A program made the translations under genes and the position numbers. A stretch of DNA of 64,000 bases from Leptolyngbyaceae cyanobacterium (GTDB lineage Bacteria; Cyanobacteriota; Cyanobacteriia; Cyanobacteriales; Aerosakkonemataceae). A model generated the notes under the pieces. It made no database searches and was not told the DNA's origin. It saw nothing but the letters and a program-made list of their open reading frames with translations. The stretch lies in NCBI GenBank assembly GCA_036703985.1, contig DATNQN010000022.1:145384-209383 (forward strand). The letters are read 5' to 3'. How positions within the stretch are numbered: the stretch's first letter is position 1; every line of letters starts with the position of its first letter. This document shows positions 57,593 through 64,000 of this stretch, in pieces.

Positions 57593-59044
57593 ATGTTTGA
57601 TGCGCTCGCCGAACGCTTAGAAGGGGCTTGGAAAAAACTGCGGGGACAAGACCGAATTTCCCAGTCCAATATACAAGAGGCTTTGCGGGAAGTCCGCCGC
57701 GCCCTGTTGGAAGCGGATGTCAACCTGCAAGTAGTCACAGATTTTATTTCCGAAGTAGAAACTAAAGCCCAAGGTGCTGAAGTAATCGCTGGGGTAAGGC
57801 CAGATCAGCAGTTCATCAAAATTGTTTACGATGAACTGGTGGCCGTCATGGGGGAAATTAATGCCCCATTAGCAAAAGCCGATACTGCCCCCACCGTCAT
57901 TTTGATGGCGGGATTGCAGGGGACGGGTAAAACTACGGCGGCTGCCAAGTTAGCTTTGTATCTGCGAAAAGAAAAGCAGTCTACCTTACTGGTGGCGACA
58001 GACGTTTACCGACCAGCCGCCATCGACCAGTTAATTACTTTGGGTCAGCAAATAGAAGTACCGGTATTTGAAATGGGTGCTGATGCCGACCCGGTAGAAA
58101 TTGCTCGCCAGGGGATCGAACGGGCCAAAGCAGAAGGTGTAGATACGGTAATTATCGATACGGCTGGCCGTTTGCAAATCGATCGGGACATGATGGCTGA
58201 GTTAGCCCGGATCAAGGAAGTGGTGAAGCCCCAGGAAACCTTGCTGGTGGTAGACGCCATGACCGGTCAGGAAGCAGCCAATCTAACTCGCACTTTCCAC
58301 GAGCAAATAGGCATTACCGGTGCGATTCTCACCAAATTGGATGGGGATACTCGCGGTGGTGCGGCCCTTTCGGTGCGGCGAATTTCCGGTCAGCCGATTA
58401 AGTTTATCGGTACTGGGGAAAAGGTTGATGCCTTGCAACCGTTTTATCCAGACCGAATGGCTTCTCGAATTTTGGGCATGGGCGACGTGCTGACGCTGGT
58501 AGAAAAAGCCCAAGAGGAAATCGATTTAGCAGACGCCGAAAAAATGCAGGAGAAAATCCTGACGGCTAAGTTTGATTTCATGGATTTCCTCAAGCAAATG
58601 CGCTTGATGAAGAATATGGGTTCCTTTGGCGGGCTGTTGAAGATGCTGCCGGGAATGCCCAAAATTTCTGATAAGCAGTTGCAAGAGGCAGAAGGTAAGC
58701 TCAAGCAAACGGAAGCGATGATTAACTCGATGACTCACGAGGAACGTCGTAATCCAGAATTGTTAGCAGCTTCTCCCAGCCGAAGACAGCGAATCGCACG
58801 AGGTTCCGGTTATAAGGAGTCGGATGTTGCGAAATTGGTCAGCGAGTTCCAAAAAATGCGGACTCTGATGCAGCAAATGGGACAAGGTAATTTGCCTGCG
58901 ATGCCGGGAATGGCTGGTGGCCCGATGTCTCCTTTTGGTGGTGGGAATCGCCAAGCACCTCCAGGTTGGCGGGGTTACAGCGGTGGTGCTAGCAAGAAGA
59001 AGCCGAAAAAGGAGAAAAAGAAAAAAGGCTTTGGTCAGCTTTAA
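57593..59044 (+). CDS. ffh: signal recognition particle protein Ffh
   Basis: Ffh binds signal sequences and, with 4.5S RNA and FtsY, targets proteins to the membrane. The N and G domains carry GLQGTGKTTAAAKLA (P-loop), DTAGR and TKLDGDTRGGAALS. The M domain has MGSFGGLLKMLPGM, SPSRRQRIARGSGY and a Met-rich, Gly/Pro-rich tail ending in basic repeats (KKKPKKEKKKKG). The 483-residue length is normal. It leads ffh-rpsP-khpA-rpsU on the plus strand, an order common in bacteria. Confidence 0.96.
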   Translation: MFDALAERLEGAWKKLRGQDRISQSNIQEALREVRRALLEADVNLQVVTDFISEVETKAQGAEVIAGVRPDQQFIKIVYDELVAVMGEINAPLAKADTAPTVILMAGLQGTGKTTAAAKLALYLRKEKQSTLLVATDVYRPAAIDQLITLGQQIEVPVFEMGADADPVEIARQGIERAKAEGVDTVIIDTAGRLQIDRDMMAELARIKEVVKPQETLLVVDAMTGQEAANLTRTFHEQIGITGAILTKLDGDTRGGAALSVRRISGQPIKFIGTGEKVDALQPFYPDRMASRILGMGDVLTLVEKAQEEIDLADAEKMQEKILTAKFDFMDFLKQMRLMKNMGSFGGLLKMLPGMPKISDKQLQEAEGKLKQTEAMINSMTHEERRNPELLAASPSRRQRIARGSGYKESDVAKLVSEFQKMRTLMQQMGQGNLPAMPGMAGGPMSPFGGGNRQAPPGWRGYSGGASKKKPKKEKKKKGFGQL

Positions 59045-59129
59045 TTTTTTTCTTGAATATATTAGCAAGCGCTTAACCAAAGGCGTACAATGGTTGTTTA
59101 GCCAAAATTGAGAGATCTACTTTTTCGAC

Positions 59130-59390
59130 ATGATCAAACTGCGATTAAAGCGCTTCGGCAAAAAACGGGAAGTTAGCTACCGGATTGTAGCTATGCAGAG
59201 TACTACTCGCCGAGACGGTCGTCCTTTGGAAGAATTGGGATTTTACAATCCTAGAACAGATGAAATGCGGCTAGATGTGCCCGCAATCGTCAAACGGCTG
59301 AAAGAAGGAGCACAACCAACTGAAACCGTTCGCAACATCTTGAAAAAAGCCAATGTCTTCGAGCAGGTTAGTGCCTCCGTTACTCAATAA
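59130..59390 (+). CDS. rpsP: 30S ribosomal protein S16
   Basis: S16 stabilises 16S rRNA folding in the 30S body. The 86-residue protein has [23 protein letters not shown]-type SRRDGR-like [17 protein letters not shown] and KAGAQP-like [10 protein letters not shown]. The start ATG is at 59130. It follows ffh by 85 bp and precedes a KH-domain gene by a short gap. Confidence 0.97.
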   Translation: MIKLRLKRFGKKREVSYRIVAMQSTTRRDGRPLEELGFYNPRTDEMRLDVPAIVKRLKEGAQPTETVRNILKKANVFEQVSASVTQ

Positions 59391-59418
59391 AGGCAAAATT
59401 CAACTACCCCCAGCAGTT

Positions 59419-59769
59419 ATGGCTGATTATGCAGGATTAGTGCAATTTCTGGTAGAGCCGTTTTTAGAATCGAAAGATTCTTTACGGATAGACTGTGAAG
59501 TATCGGCTAGTAAACCAAGGGTTTGGATTCGCCTCGCTTTTGAAGGGGAAGATAAAGGGCGAGTGTTTGGTCGGGGTGGGCGTAATATTCAAGCGATCCG
59601 GACGGTGATTGAATCGGCGGCTAGTGCGGCTGGCCAATCGGTGTATCTTGATATTTATGGCGGTTCTTCTGTGGAACACGATAGCAGCCCACCCAGTCGT
59701 CCGCCTGGGAGGAGCTATCCTTCTCGATCGGGGCCACCCAAGTCTTCTCCTAGATTGCGATCGCGCTAG
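59419..59769 (+). CDS. khpA: KH domain RNA-binding protein (KhpA type)
   Basis: KhpA proteins are small RNA-binding factors, often encoded next to rpsP. The KH motif is GRVFGRGGRNIQAIR, with the GXXG loop GRGG. I use ATG 59419 (MADYAGLVQFLVEPFL), the usual family start, not the upstream frame from 59353, which overlaps rpsP. The 116-residue protein has a Ser/Pro/Arg-rich C-terminal tail not found in shorter homologues. It ends before rpsU. Confidence 0.88.
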   Translation: MADYAGLVQFLVEPFLESKDSLRIDCEVSASKPRVWIRLAFEGEDKGRVFGRGGRNIQAIRTVIESAASAAGQSVYLDIYGGSSVEHDSSPPSRPPGRSYPSRSGPPKSSPRLRSR

Positions 59770-59880
59770 TAGGTAGGGGCATTTAGTTTGCAAAGCAATA
59801 CGATTAGTTTAGCCAACAAGATTGCCCCTAGCGAAAAAATCAAGCTCAATATTCATCGGCAAGGAGGTGAACAAAAAGAA

Positions 59881-60054
59881 GTGTCAGAAGTTCGTTTAGG
59901 TGAAAATGAGTCCATTGACTCTGCTTTAAGACGTTTCAAAAAAAAGATTCAAAAAGCTGGAATTCTATCAGAAGTAAAGCGTCGCGAACGGTATGAAAAG
60001 CCCAGCTTACGTCGCAAGCGGAAAGCTGAAGCATCTCGCAAGCGCCGTTACTGA
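59881..60054 (+). CDS. rpsU: 30S ribosomal protein S21
   Basis: S21 is the small basic protein beside the anti-Shine-Dalgarno end of 16S rRNA. The conserved core is [23 protein letters not shown] place the start at GTG 59881, because a full AAGGAGGTGA lies at 59861-59870; this gives 57 residues, the family length. The longer frame from TTG 59788 would add 31 unusual residues. It is last in the ffh-rpsP-khpA-rpsU group, with a hairpin after it. Confidence 0.92.
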   Translation: MSEVRLGENESIDSALRRFKKKIQKAGILSEVKRRERYEKPSLRRKRKAEASRKRRY

Positions 60055-60114
60055 AGCCCGTAAGGAATGCAACGCTTGCGATCGAGCGTGCGAAAAGTAA
60101 TGATGAGTAAAAAA

Positions 60115-60184
60115 TATGAAGTATGAAGGATATAGCAGAAGCATAAATACAAAATGAGGCTTCAAACTTCATACTTCATACTTT
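60115..60184 (+). terminator. hairpin after rpsU
   Basis: TATGAAGTATGAAG (60115-60128) pairs with CTTCATACTTCATA (60167-60180) over 14 bp, with a 38-nt loop and a short T run (CTTTT) after it. It probably ends the ffh-rpsU transcript. Confidence 0.55.
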
Positions 60185-60349
60185 TGTTGGCGCTTGAAAA
60201 TATTTGTGAATAACTAGAAAAATAGTGCATCTAAAAAAGCGATCTGGCAGTACGGTCAGGCGTCTTTTTGTATCGTAAGGGAGAAAATTTTGCATAATTA
60301 ATAATATTGGTATCCAGTCAGGCGGCTGGAAAATGTTTTAAGGAATGGA

Positions 60350-61303
60350 ATGGTAAACGGCACAACAATTCAACTGCCGAGTCAGGAAAGCGCGATCGCT
60401 CTAGGCGGTAATCAGGAAGAAAATCTCAAAACCCTAGCACAGCAAACCGGGGCAACTTTAGTGTTGCGGGGTCAAGAATTACTGATTTCCGGTACGGCAA
60501 ATCAAGTAGAACTCTGCGGTAAGTTAGTGCGATCGCTCGAAGATTTTTGGAAATACGGAAAACCGATCGCTGGCGTCGATATCCTCACTGCCCGTCATGC
60601 TTTGGACACCGAACGAACTGACGAGCTACAAGAATTACAGCGAGATACGATCGCCCGCACTCGTCGTGGAGAAGAAATTCGCGCCAAAACCTTTCGCCAG
60701 CGTCAGTATATCCAAGCCGTGCGTACCCGCGACTTGATCTTCTGCGTTGGGCCAGCAGGCACGGGTAAAACCTTTTTAGCTGCTGTATTGGCAGTTCAGG
60801 CACTTTTATCTAATCAATACGAACGACTGATCCTGACCCGACCAGCAGTAGAAGCCGGAGAAAAACTGGGTTTCCTACCCGGCGACTTGCAGCAAAAAGT
60901 TAACCCGTTTCTGCGCCCTCTCTACGACGCCTTGTACGAGATGATCGACCCGGAAAAAATCGCCAATTTAATGGAGCGGGGGATCATTGAAGTAGCTCCC
61001 TTAGCATATATGCGGGGGCGCACTCTCAATAATGCTTTTGTGATCGTGGATGAAGCGCAGAACACCACGCCAGCCCAGATGAAGATGGTGCTGACGCGCC
61101 TGGGTTTTCGTTCCCGCATGGTTGTCACGGGCGATATTACTCAAACCGATTTACCGCCAAATCAACAATCGGGTTTAGCGGTGGCCCAAAAAATTCTTCA
61201 ACACGTTGAAGGTATTGCCTTTTGCCACTTATCGCAATCCGATGTAGTCCGCCATCCTTTGGTACAAAGGATCGTAGCAGCTTACGAAGAAGCAGAAAAA
61301 TAA
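60350..61303 (+). CDS. phoH: PhoH family ATPase
   Basis: PhoH proteins are P-loop ATPases; some are RNA helicases or nucleic-acid-linked factors. The P-loop is GPAGTGKTFLAAVL, Walker B is IVDEAQN, and TGDITQTDLP follows as in the family. The N-terminal about 90 residues resemble a KH-like RNA-binding domain (LAQQTGATLVLRGQELLISG). The 317-residue length is normal. An AGGA lies just before the ATG. The native substrate is not known in cyanobacteria. Confidence 0.9.
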   Translation: MVNGTTIQLPSQESAIALGGNQEENLKTLAQQTGATLVLRGQELLISGTANQVELCGKLVRSLEDFWKYGKPIAGVDILTARHALDTERTDELQELQRDTIARTRRGEEIRAKTFRQRQYIQAVRTRDLIFCVGPAGTGKTFLAAVLAVQALLSNQYERLILTRPAVEAGEKLGFLPGDLQQKVNPFLRPLYDALYEMIDPEKIANLMERGIIEVAPLAYMRGRTLNNAFVIVDEAQNTTPAQMKMVLTRLGFRSRMVVTGDITQTDLPPNQQSGLAVAQKILQHVEGIAFCHLSQSDVVRHPLVQRIVAAYEEAEK

Positions 61304-61377
61304 TCGATCGCGATCGGCGATCGGTCAATTAATGGATAATAGCTAATGACCGATCGCAAAAGATCTCAGATCGAACT

Positions 61378-61788
61378 ATGGCCGACACCCTCAAAGAATT
61401 TATCGAAGCTTGTCAAAATTTGGGAACTCTGCGTTTAATCGTCACTAGCAGCGCAGCCGTCTTAGAAGTACGTAGCCCAATTCAAAAATTGTTTTATGCT
61501 GAATTGCCAAAAGGCAAATATGCAAATATGCACGCCGATATGTTCGAGTTTCACTTGAATATGGATGCGATTAAAAAAGTAAAATTTGAAACTGGGGAAG
61601 CTAAAAGAGGTAACTTTACTACCTACGCAATTCGGTTTTTAGATGAAAAAGACGAATCAGCTTTAAGTGCTTTTTTGCAATGGGGTAAGCCAGGAGAATA
61701 CGAACCCGGACAGGTAGAAGCTTGGCAAACTTTGCGAGAGCAATATGGAGAAATTTGGGAACCCGCACCTGTCGTTAGTATTGAATAA
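61378..61788 (+). CDS. ChuX/HutX-like haem-substrate-binding protein
   Basis: This 136-residue protein matches, in my reading, the ChuX/HutX family, which binds haem in the cytoplasm and helps its use. Segments MHADMFEFHLNMDAIKKVKFE and GNFTTYAIRFLDEKDES fit that fold. No haem-uptake genes lie nearby, so here it may carry haem or another tetrapyrrole. The next gene's longest frame overlaps its end by 44 bases, suggesting cotranscription. Confidence 0.7.
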   Translation: MADTLKEFIEACQNLGTLRLIVTSSAAVLEVRSPIQKLFYAELPKGKYANMHADMFEFHLNMDAIKKVKFETGEAKRGNFTTYAIRFLDEKDESALSAFLQWGKPGEYEPGQVEAWQTLREQYGEIWEPAPVVSIE

Positions 61789-62614
61789 TTTATTTTTAAA
61801 TGGGAAGACATTAAGAAAAGTTTTGAGACTATTTTGCACTTTTTGCTTAATTTTATGCTGCTTACTTTGGCCAAGTGAAGTAGAAGCAGGTGTATTGGCT
61901 GAAAGAGTAGCTCAATTTCCCCATTGGAATAGTAAACCGCCAGTACAAGCAGTAAAAGGAACAGAAGATTTAGTTTATCCAGATTGGATGGCAGGTACTT
62001 GGCAAGTGACTAGTACTATGGTGGACATGGTTGCACCTTTAGCTCCAGATATCGTAACGCCAGGATTTGAAAATAATCGGCGTTATCTAAATCAACCAAT
62101 TTCTTTTTTAGTAAGATTTGTTCCCATTCAACAAAATAACTTTTCATTACCAATTTTCACTGTTAAATCTAATATATCAACGATGAAAGTAGGCTCGATC
62201 GTGGCCGATCGAGCTTTCAACGGGCTGAATATTGCCAAAGAAACTTTAGGCGATCGCGCTGTTTTGTCTGTCAAAACCGATCCCAGTAATCCTAATCGGC
62301 AAATTACTTTACTACCAAGAGACTTACAACTGGTTTCTATCGTTACCAGCCGCAACAGCGAAATACTCGATAACGAGCGATTTGTTGCTACTGAAATCAC
62401 CCAACAATTTTTTCGCGGGACACAACAAGTTTACTTAAATGAAGTAGAAACTACTACCGAATATCATTTAAAAAAGACAGCAAATGCTCGTATTACAGCC
62501 AACCAAATAACCGCAATTTATCTCTCTTCTAAAGATCCTAACTATTTTAATGCGGCTGGAAAACCAGTTGCCCTTTATCGTTATCATTTAGAACTTTTCC
62601 CTATATCCAATTAA
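61745..62614 (+). CDS. DUF6816-type exported protein
   Basis: The longest frame starts at ATG 61745 within the previous gene; alternative TTG starts (61781, 61823) cannot be excluded. A signal peptide follows (hydrophobic run LFCTFCLILCCLLW, cleavage near VEA), then a soluble beta-rich domain (DWMAGTWQVTSTMVDMV; NRRYLNQPISFLVRFVP). I recall the family as cyanobacterial and of unknown role, of lumenal or periplasmic shape. Distinct lipoprotein Cys motifs are not clear. Confidence 0.6.
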   Translation: MEKFGNPHLSLVLNNLFLNGKTLRKVLRLFCTFCLILCCLLWPSEVEAGVLAERVAQFPHWNSKPPVQAVKGTEDLVYPDWMAGTWQVTSTMVDMVAPLAPDIVTPGFENNRRYLNQPISFLVRFVPIQQNNFSLPIFTVKSNISTMKVGSIVADRAFNGLNIAKETLGDRAVLSVKTDPSNPNRQITLLPRDLQLVSIVTSRNSEILDNERFVATEITQQFFRGTQQVYLNEVETTTEYHLKKTANARITANQITAIYLSSKDPNYFNAAGKPVALYRYHLELFPISN

Positions 62615-62649
62615 TTTAATCGTTAATAAATAGGAATTAAGTAATTTCA

Positions 62650-63294
62650 ATGAACAAACCAAAAGTCATATTTTTAGATGCAGTTGGCACATTATTTAGT
62701 GTTAAAAGTAGCGTAGGAGAAATTTACTCTGAAGCAGCCAATCGGTTTGGGGTAGAAGTTTCTGCCGCTGCACTAAACAAAGCTTTTTATAAAAGCTATC
62801 AAGAAAGCTCTCCGATGGCTTTTCCCGGCTTATATCCGCAAGAAATAGCAGCAAGGGAAATTGAATGGTGGAAAATCTTGGTAACTAAAAGCTTTGAAAC
62901 TGCTGGAGCGATTGACAAATTTACTGATTTTTCTGGTTTCTTTGATGAATTATACGCTTATTTTGCTACAGCCGAGCCTTGGTTTATTTACTCCGACGTA
63001 CTGCCAACTTTAAAACAATGGCAAAAATTAGGTGTAGAGCTAGGAATAGTGTCTAATTTTGATTCCCGCATTTACTCTGTATTATCAACGTTGAACTTAT
63101 TAGATTTTTTTACTTCTATTACTATTTCCACAGAAGTGGGGGCAGCCAAACCAGAATCGCAGATGTTTTTTCAAGCTTTAGAAAAGCATTGCTGTCCAGC
63201 CGACGCAGCTTGGCATATCGGTGATAGTTACAAAGAAGATTATCAAGGAGCAAAAGCAGCAGGTTTAAAAGCGATTTGGCTGAACAGAAGCTGA
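62650..63294 (+). CDS. HAD family hydrolase with altered first motif
   Basis: A 214-residue haloacid dehalogenase-like protein with a helical cap (class IA). Motif I reads FLDAVGTLF, so the catalytic Asp is present but the Asp at +2 is Val, as in some non-phosphatase members. Motif II is LGIVSNFD and motif III/IV is VGAAKPES with HIGDSYKEDYQGAKAAG. The altered motif argues against a standard phosphatase; substrate unknown. It lies between the DUF6816-type and tyrosine phosphatase genes. Confidence 0.8.
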   Translation: MNKPKVIFLDAVGTLFSVKSSVGEIYSEAANRFGVEVSAAALNKAFYKSYQESSPMAFPGLYPQEIAAREIEWWKILVTKSFETAGAIDKFTDFSGFFDELYAYFATAEPWFIYSDVLPTLKQWQKLGVELGIVSNFDSRIYSVLSTLNLLDFFTSITISTEVGAAKPESQMFFQALEKHCCPADAAWHIGDSYKEDYQGAKAAGLKAIWLNRS

Positions 63295-63340
63295 CTTTTT
63301 TTGTAAGATATACAAGCAAAGCTGATTTACTGAGTTTCTG

Positions 63341-63811
63341 ATGACTTACAAATTATTATTTGTCTGCTTGGGTAACATTTGTCGATCGCCATCGGCAGAG
63401 AATATCATGAAACATCTCATCGAACGAGAAGGGTTAAGCGATCGCATTATTTGCGACTCTGCTGGCACTTCTAGCTATCATATTGGCAGTTCCCCAGACA
63501 GACGCATGACTGCGGCAGCACAAATGAGAGGAATTAAGCTAGAAGGAAAAGCCCGTCAGTTCACAAAGGCAGATTTTGAGGAATTTGATTTAATTTTGGC
63601 GATGGATCGGGAAAATTATCAAAACATCCTTTACCTCGATCCCAATGGTAAGTATCGAGACAAAGTACGTCTAATGTGTGACTTTTGCACTCGTCATCAC
63701 ATTAAAGAAGTACCAGACCCTTACTATGGTGGGCCAGAAGGATTTAACCAAGTAATTGACATATTATTAGATGCCTGTGAAGGTCTACTAGAATACATTG
63801 TCAAAAATTAA
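63341..63811 (+). CDS. low molecular weight protein tyrosine phosphatase
   Basis: The active-site loop is VCLGNICRSPSAE with nucleophile Cys9 and Arg15; the general-acid loop is DPYYGG. At 156 residues it is of normal length and soluble. Such enzymes often control polysaccharide export kinases; no such kinase is next to it. The start at ATG 63341 is close to the catalytic loop, as usual. The right end of a second tnpB element follows. Confidence 0.9.
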   Translation: MTYKLLFVCLGNICRSPSAENIMKHLIEREGLSDRIICDSAGTSSYHIGSSPDRRMTAAAQMRGIKLEGKARQFTKADFEEFDLILAMDRENYQNILYLDPNGKYRDKVRLMCDFCTRHHIKEVPDPYYGGPEGFNQVIDILLDACEGLLEYIVKN

Positions 63812-63842
63812 CTTTTAACCGTAAAACACTAAAGATTGGTAA

Positions 63843-64000
63843 TTGACACTCCATCGCCGTAGAACGGCGAGGATTCTTGGTTCACAGTCCAATCGTAACC
63901 CCGCAGGATTGCTCCAACGAAGCTAGAGAATCGAACTCCCCAAGCTTATCAGATCCCGTTTGCCCAACGGTACTTAGTCCCTTCTGCAAGATGTTAATAG
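63843..64000 (-). mobile_element. right end of a second tnpB element (cut by window edge)
   Basis: The plus strand reads TTGACACTCC (TTGA at 63843-63846, the complement of TCAA) followed by a hairpin ATCGCCGT / ACGGCGAG (about 63853-63871), then the tail of a tnpB frame. The first element's right end (33070 on) aligns base by base with this over about 100 bp: TTGACACTC, hairpin, ATTCTT, GGTTC-type and CTCCAAC blocks. The left end lies outside the window. Confidence 0.75.
63882..64000 (-). CDS. tnpB: TnpB C-terminal end (partial at window edge)
   Basis: Only the last 39 codons are present, ending at a TGA (plus 63882-63884). The visible part begins INILQKGLSTVGQTGSD, which aligns with INILKLALSTVGHTGTW of the complete TnpB at 33145, just after its third RuvC motif. 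It shows the start of a second element but nothing about whether the rest is intact. The tail is longer than in the first copy (LASLEQSCGVTIGL). Confidence 0.75.
   Translation of the reverse strand, partial: INILQKGLSTVGQTGSDKLGEFDSLASLEQSCGVTIGL

Noticed and set aside
1..64000. CRISPR array or type III CRISPR locus to go with the mCpol gene
   Set aside because: No regularly spaced direct repeats and no cas gene were seen; the mCpol pair stands alone.
1..64000. tRNA or rRNA genes
   Set aside because: No GGTTCGAATCC-type T-loops or rRNA segments were seen in the intergenic regions.

Overview
The window is chromosomal DNA from a filamentous cyanobacterium. The evidence is the many HIP1 palindromes (GCGATCGC), a PanC-Cmk fusion, ferredoxin-type glutamate synthase, an RNase E with the cyanobacterial C-terminal arginine tract, DUF1830/DUF1997/DUF4079 proteins, a PEP-CTERM protein and an HpsL-like hormogonium-polysaccharide gene. 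I cannot name a genus; the heptamer repeats and gene set fit the Oscillatoriales/Coleofasciculales type.

Layout. 0.1-11 kb: RlpA-like cell-wall protein, panC-cmk, the large glutamate synthase gene (minus strand) and a phosphodiester glycosidase. 11-18 kb: a cupin, IscA, then the str cluster rpsL-rpsG-fusA-tuf-rpsJ with a 551-bp rpsL/rpsG spacer and a LON-domain protein. 18-23 kb: an unrecognised protein, a PEP-CTERM protein, a CreD-like membrane protein, prephenate dehydratase and DUF1997. 23-31 kb: rnhB and rne behind a 1.6-kb leader and a radical SAM/DUF2344 gene. 31-36 kb: a STAS protein, small conserved proteins, an IS200/IS605-type element carrying only tnpB, clpS and a CPBP protease. 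36-45 kb: pentapeptide and DICT proteins, a second B12/radical SAM protein, small conserved cyanobacterial proteins, an ABC ATPase and an orphan response regulator. 45-49 kb: CGFS glutaredoxin, BolA, an exported protein, PlsC, TadA and a dithiol glutaredoxin.

49.1-50.7 kb is a small accessory island between housekeeping genes. A minimal CRISPR polymerase (mCpol) overlaps a gene for a CARF-like protein with two C-terminal membrane helices, and a decayed Uma2 gene follows. This resembles the Panoptes (mCpol plus 2TM effector) anti-phage systems, but with the effector domains in a different order; it is the most interesting locus here.

50.9-57.4 kb: glpX (FBPase/SBPase), hemA and a minus-strand polysaccharide cluster (HpsL-like polymerase, GT2, GT4). 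57.6-63.8 kb: ffh, rpsP, a KH protein, rpsU, PhoH, a ChuX/HutX-like protein, a DUF6816-type exported protein, a HAD hydrolase and a low-molecular-weight tyrosine phosphatase. The right edge cuts a second tnpB, whose right end aligns with that of the first.

Most of the window is ordinary core genome: translation (str cluster, ffh, rpsP, rpsU, tadA), RNA turnover (rne, rnhB, PhoH), carbon/nitrogen/tetrapyrrole metabolism (glsF, glpX, hemA, pheA, panC) and Fe-S handling (iscA, grxD, bolA). Start codons were moved from the longest frame where a ribosome-binding site or family N-terminus argues for it, and each case is stated. All product calls are from reading the sequence; no database search was run.
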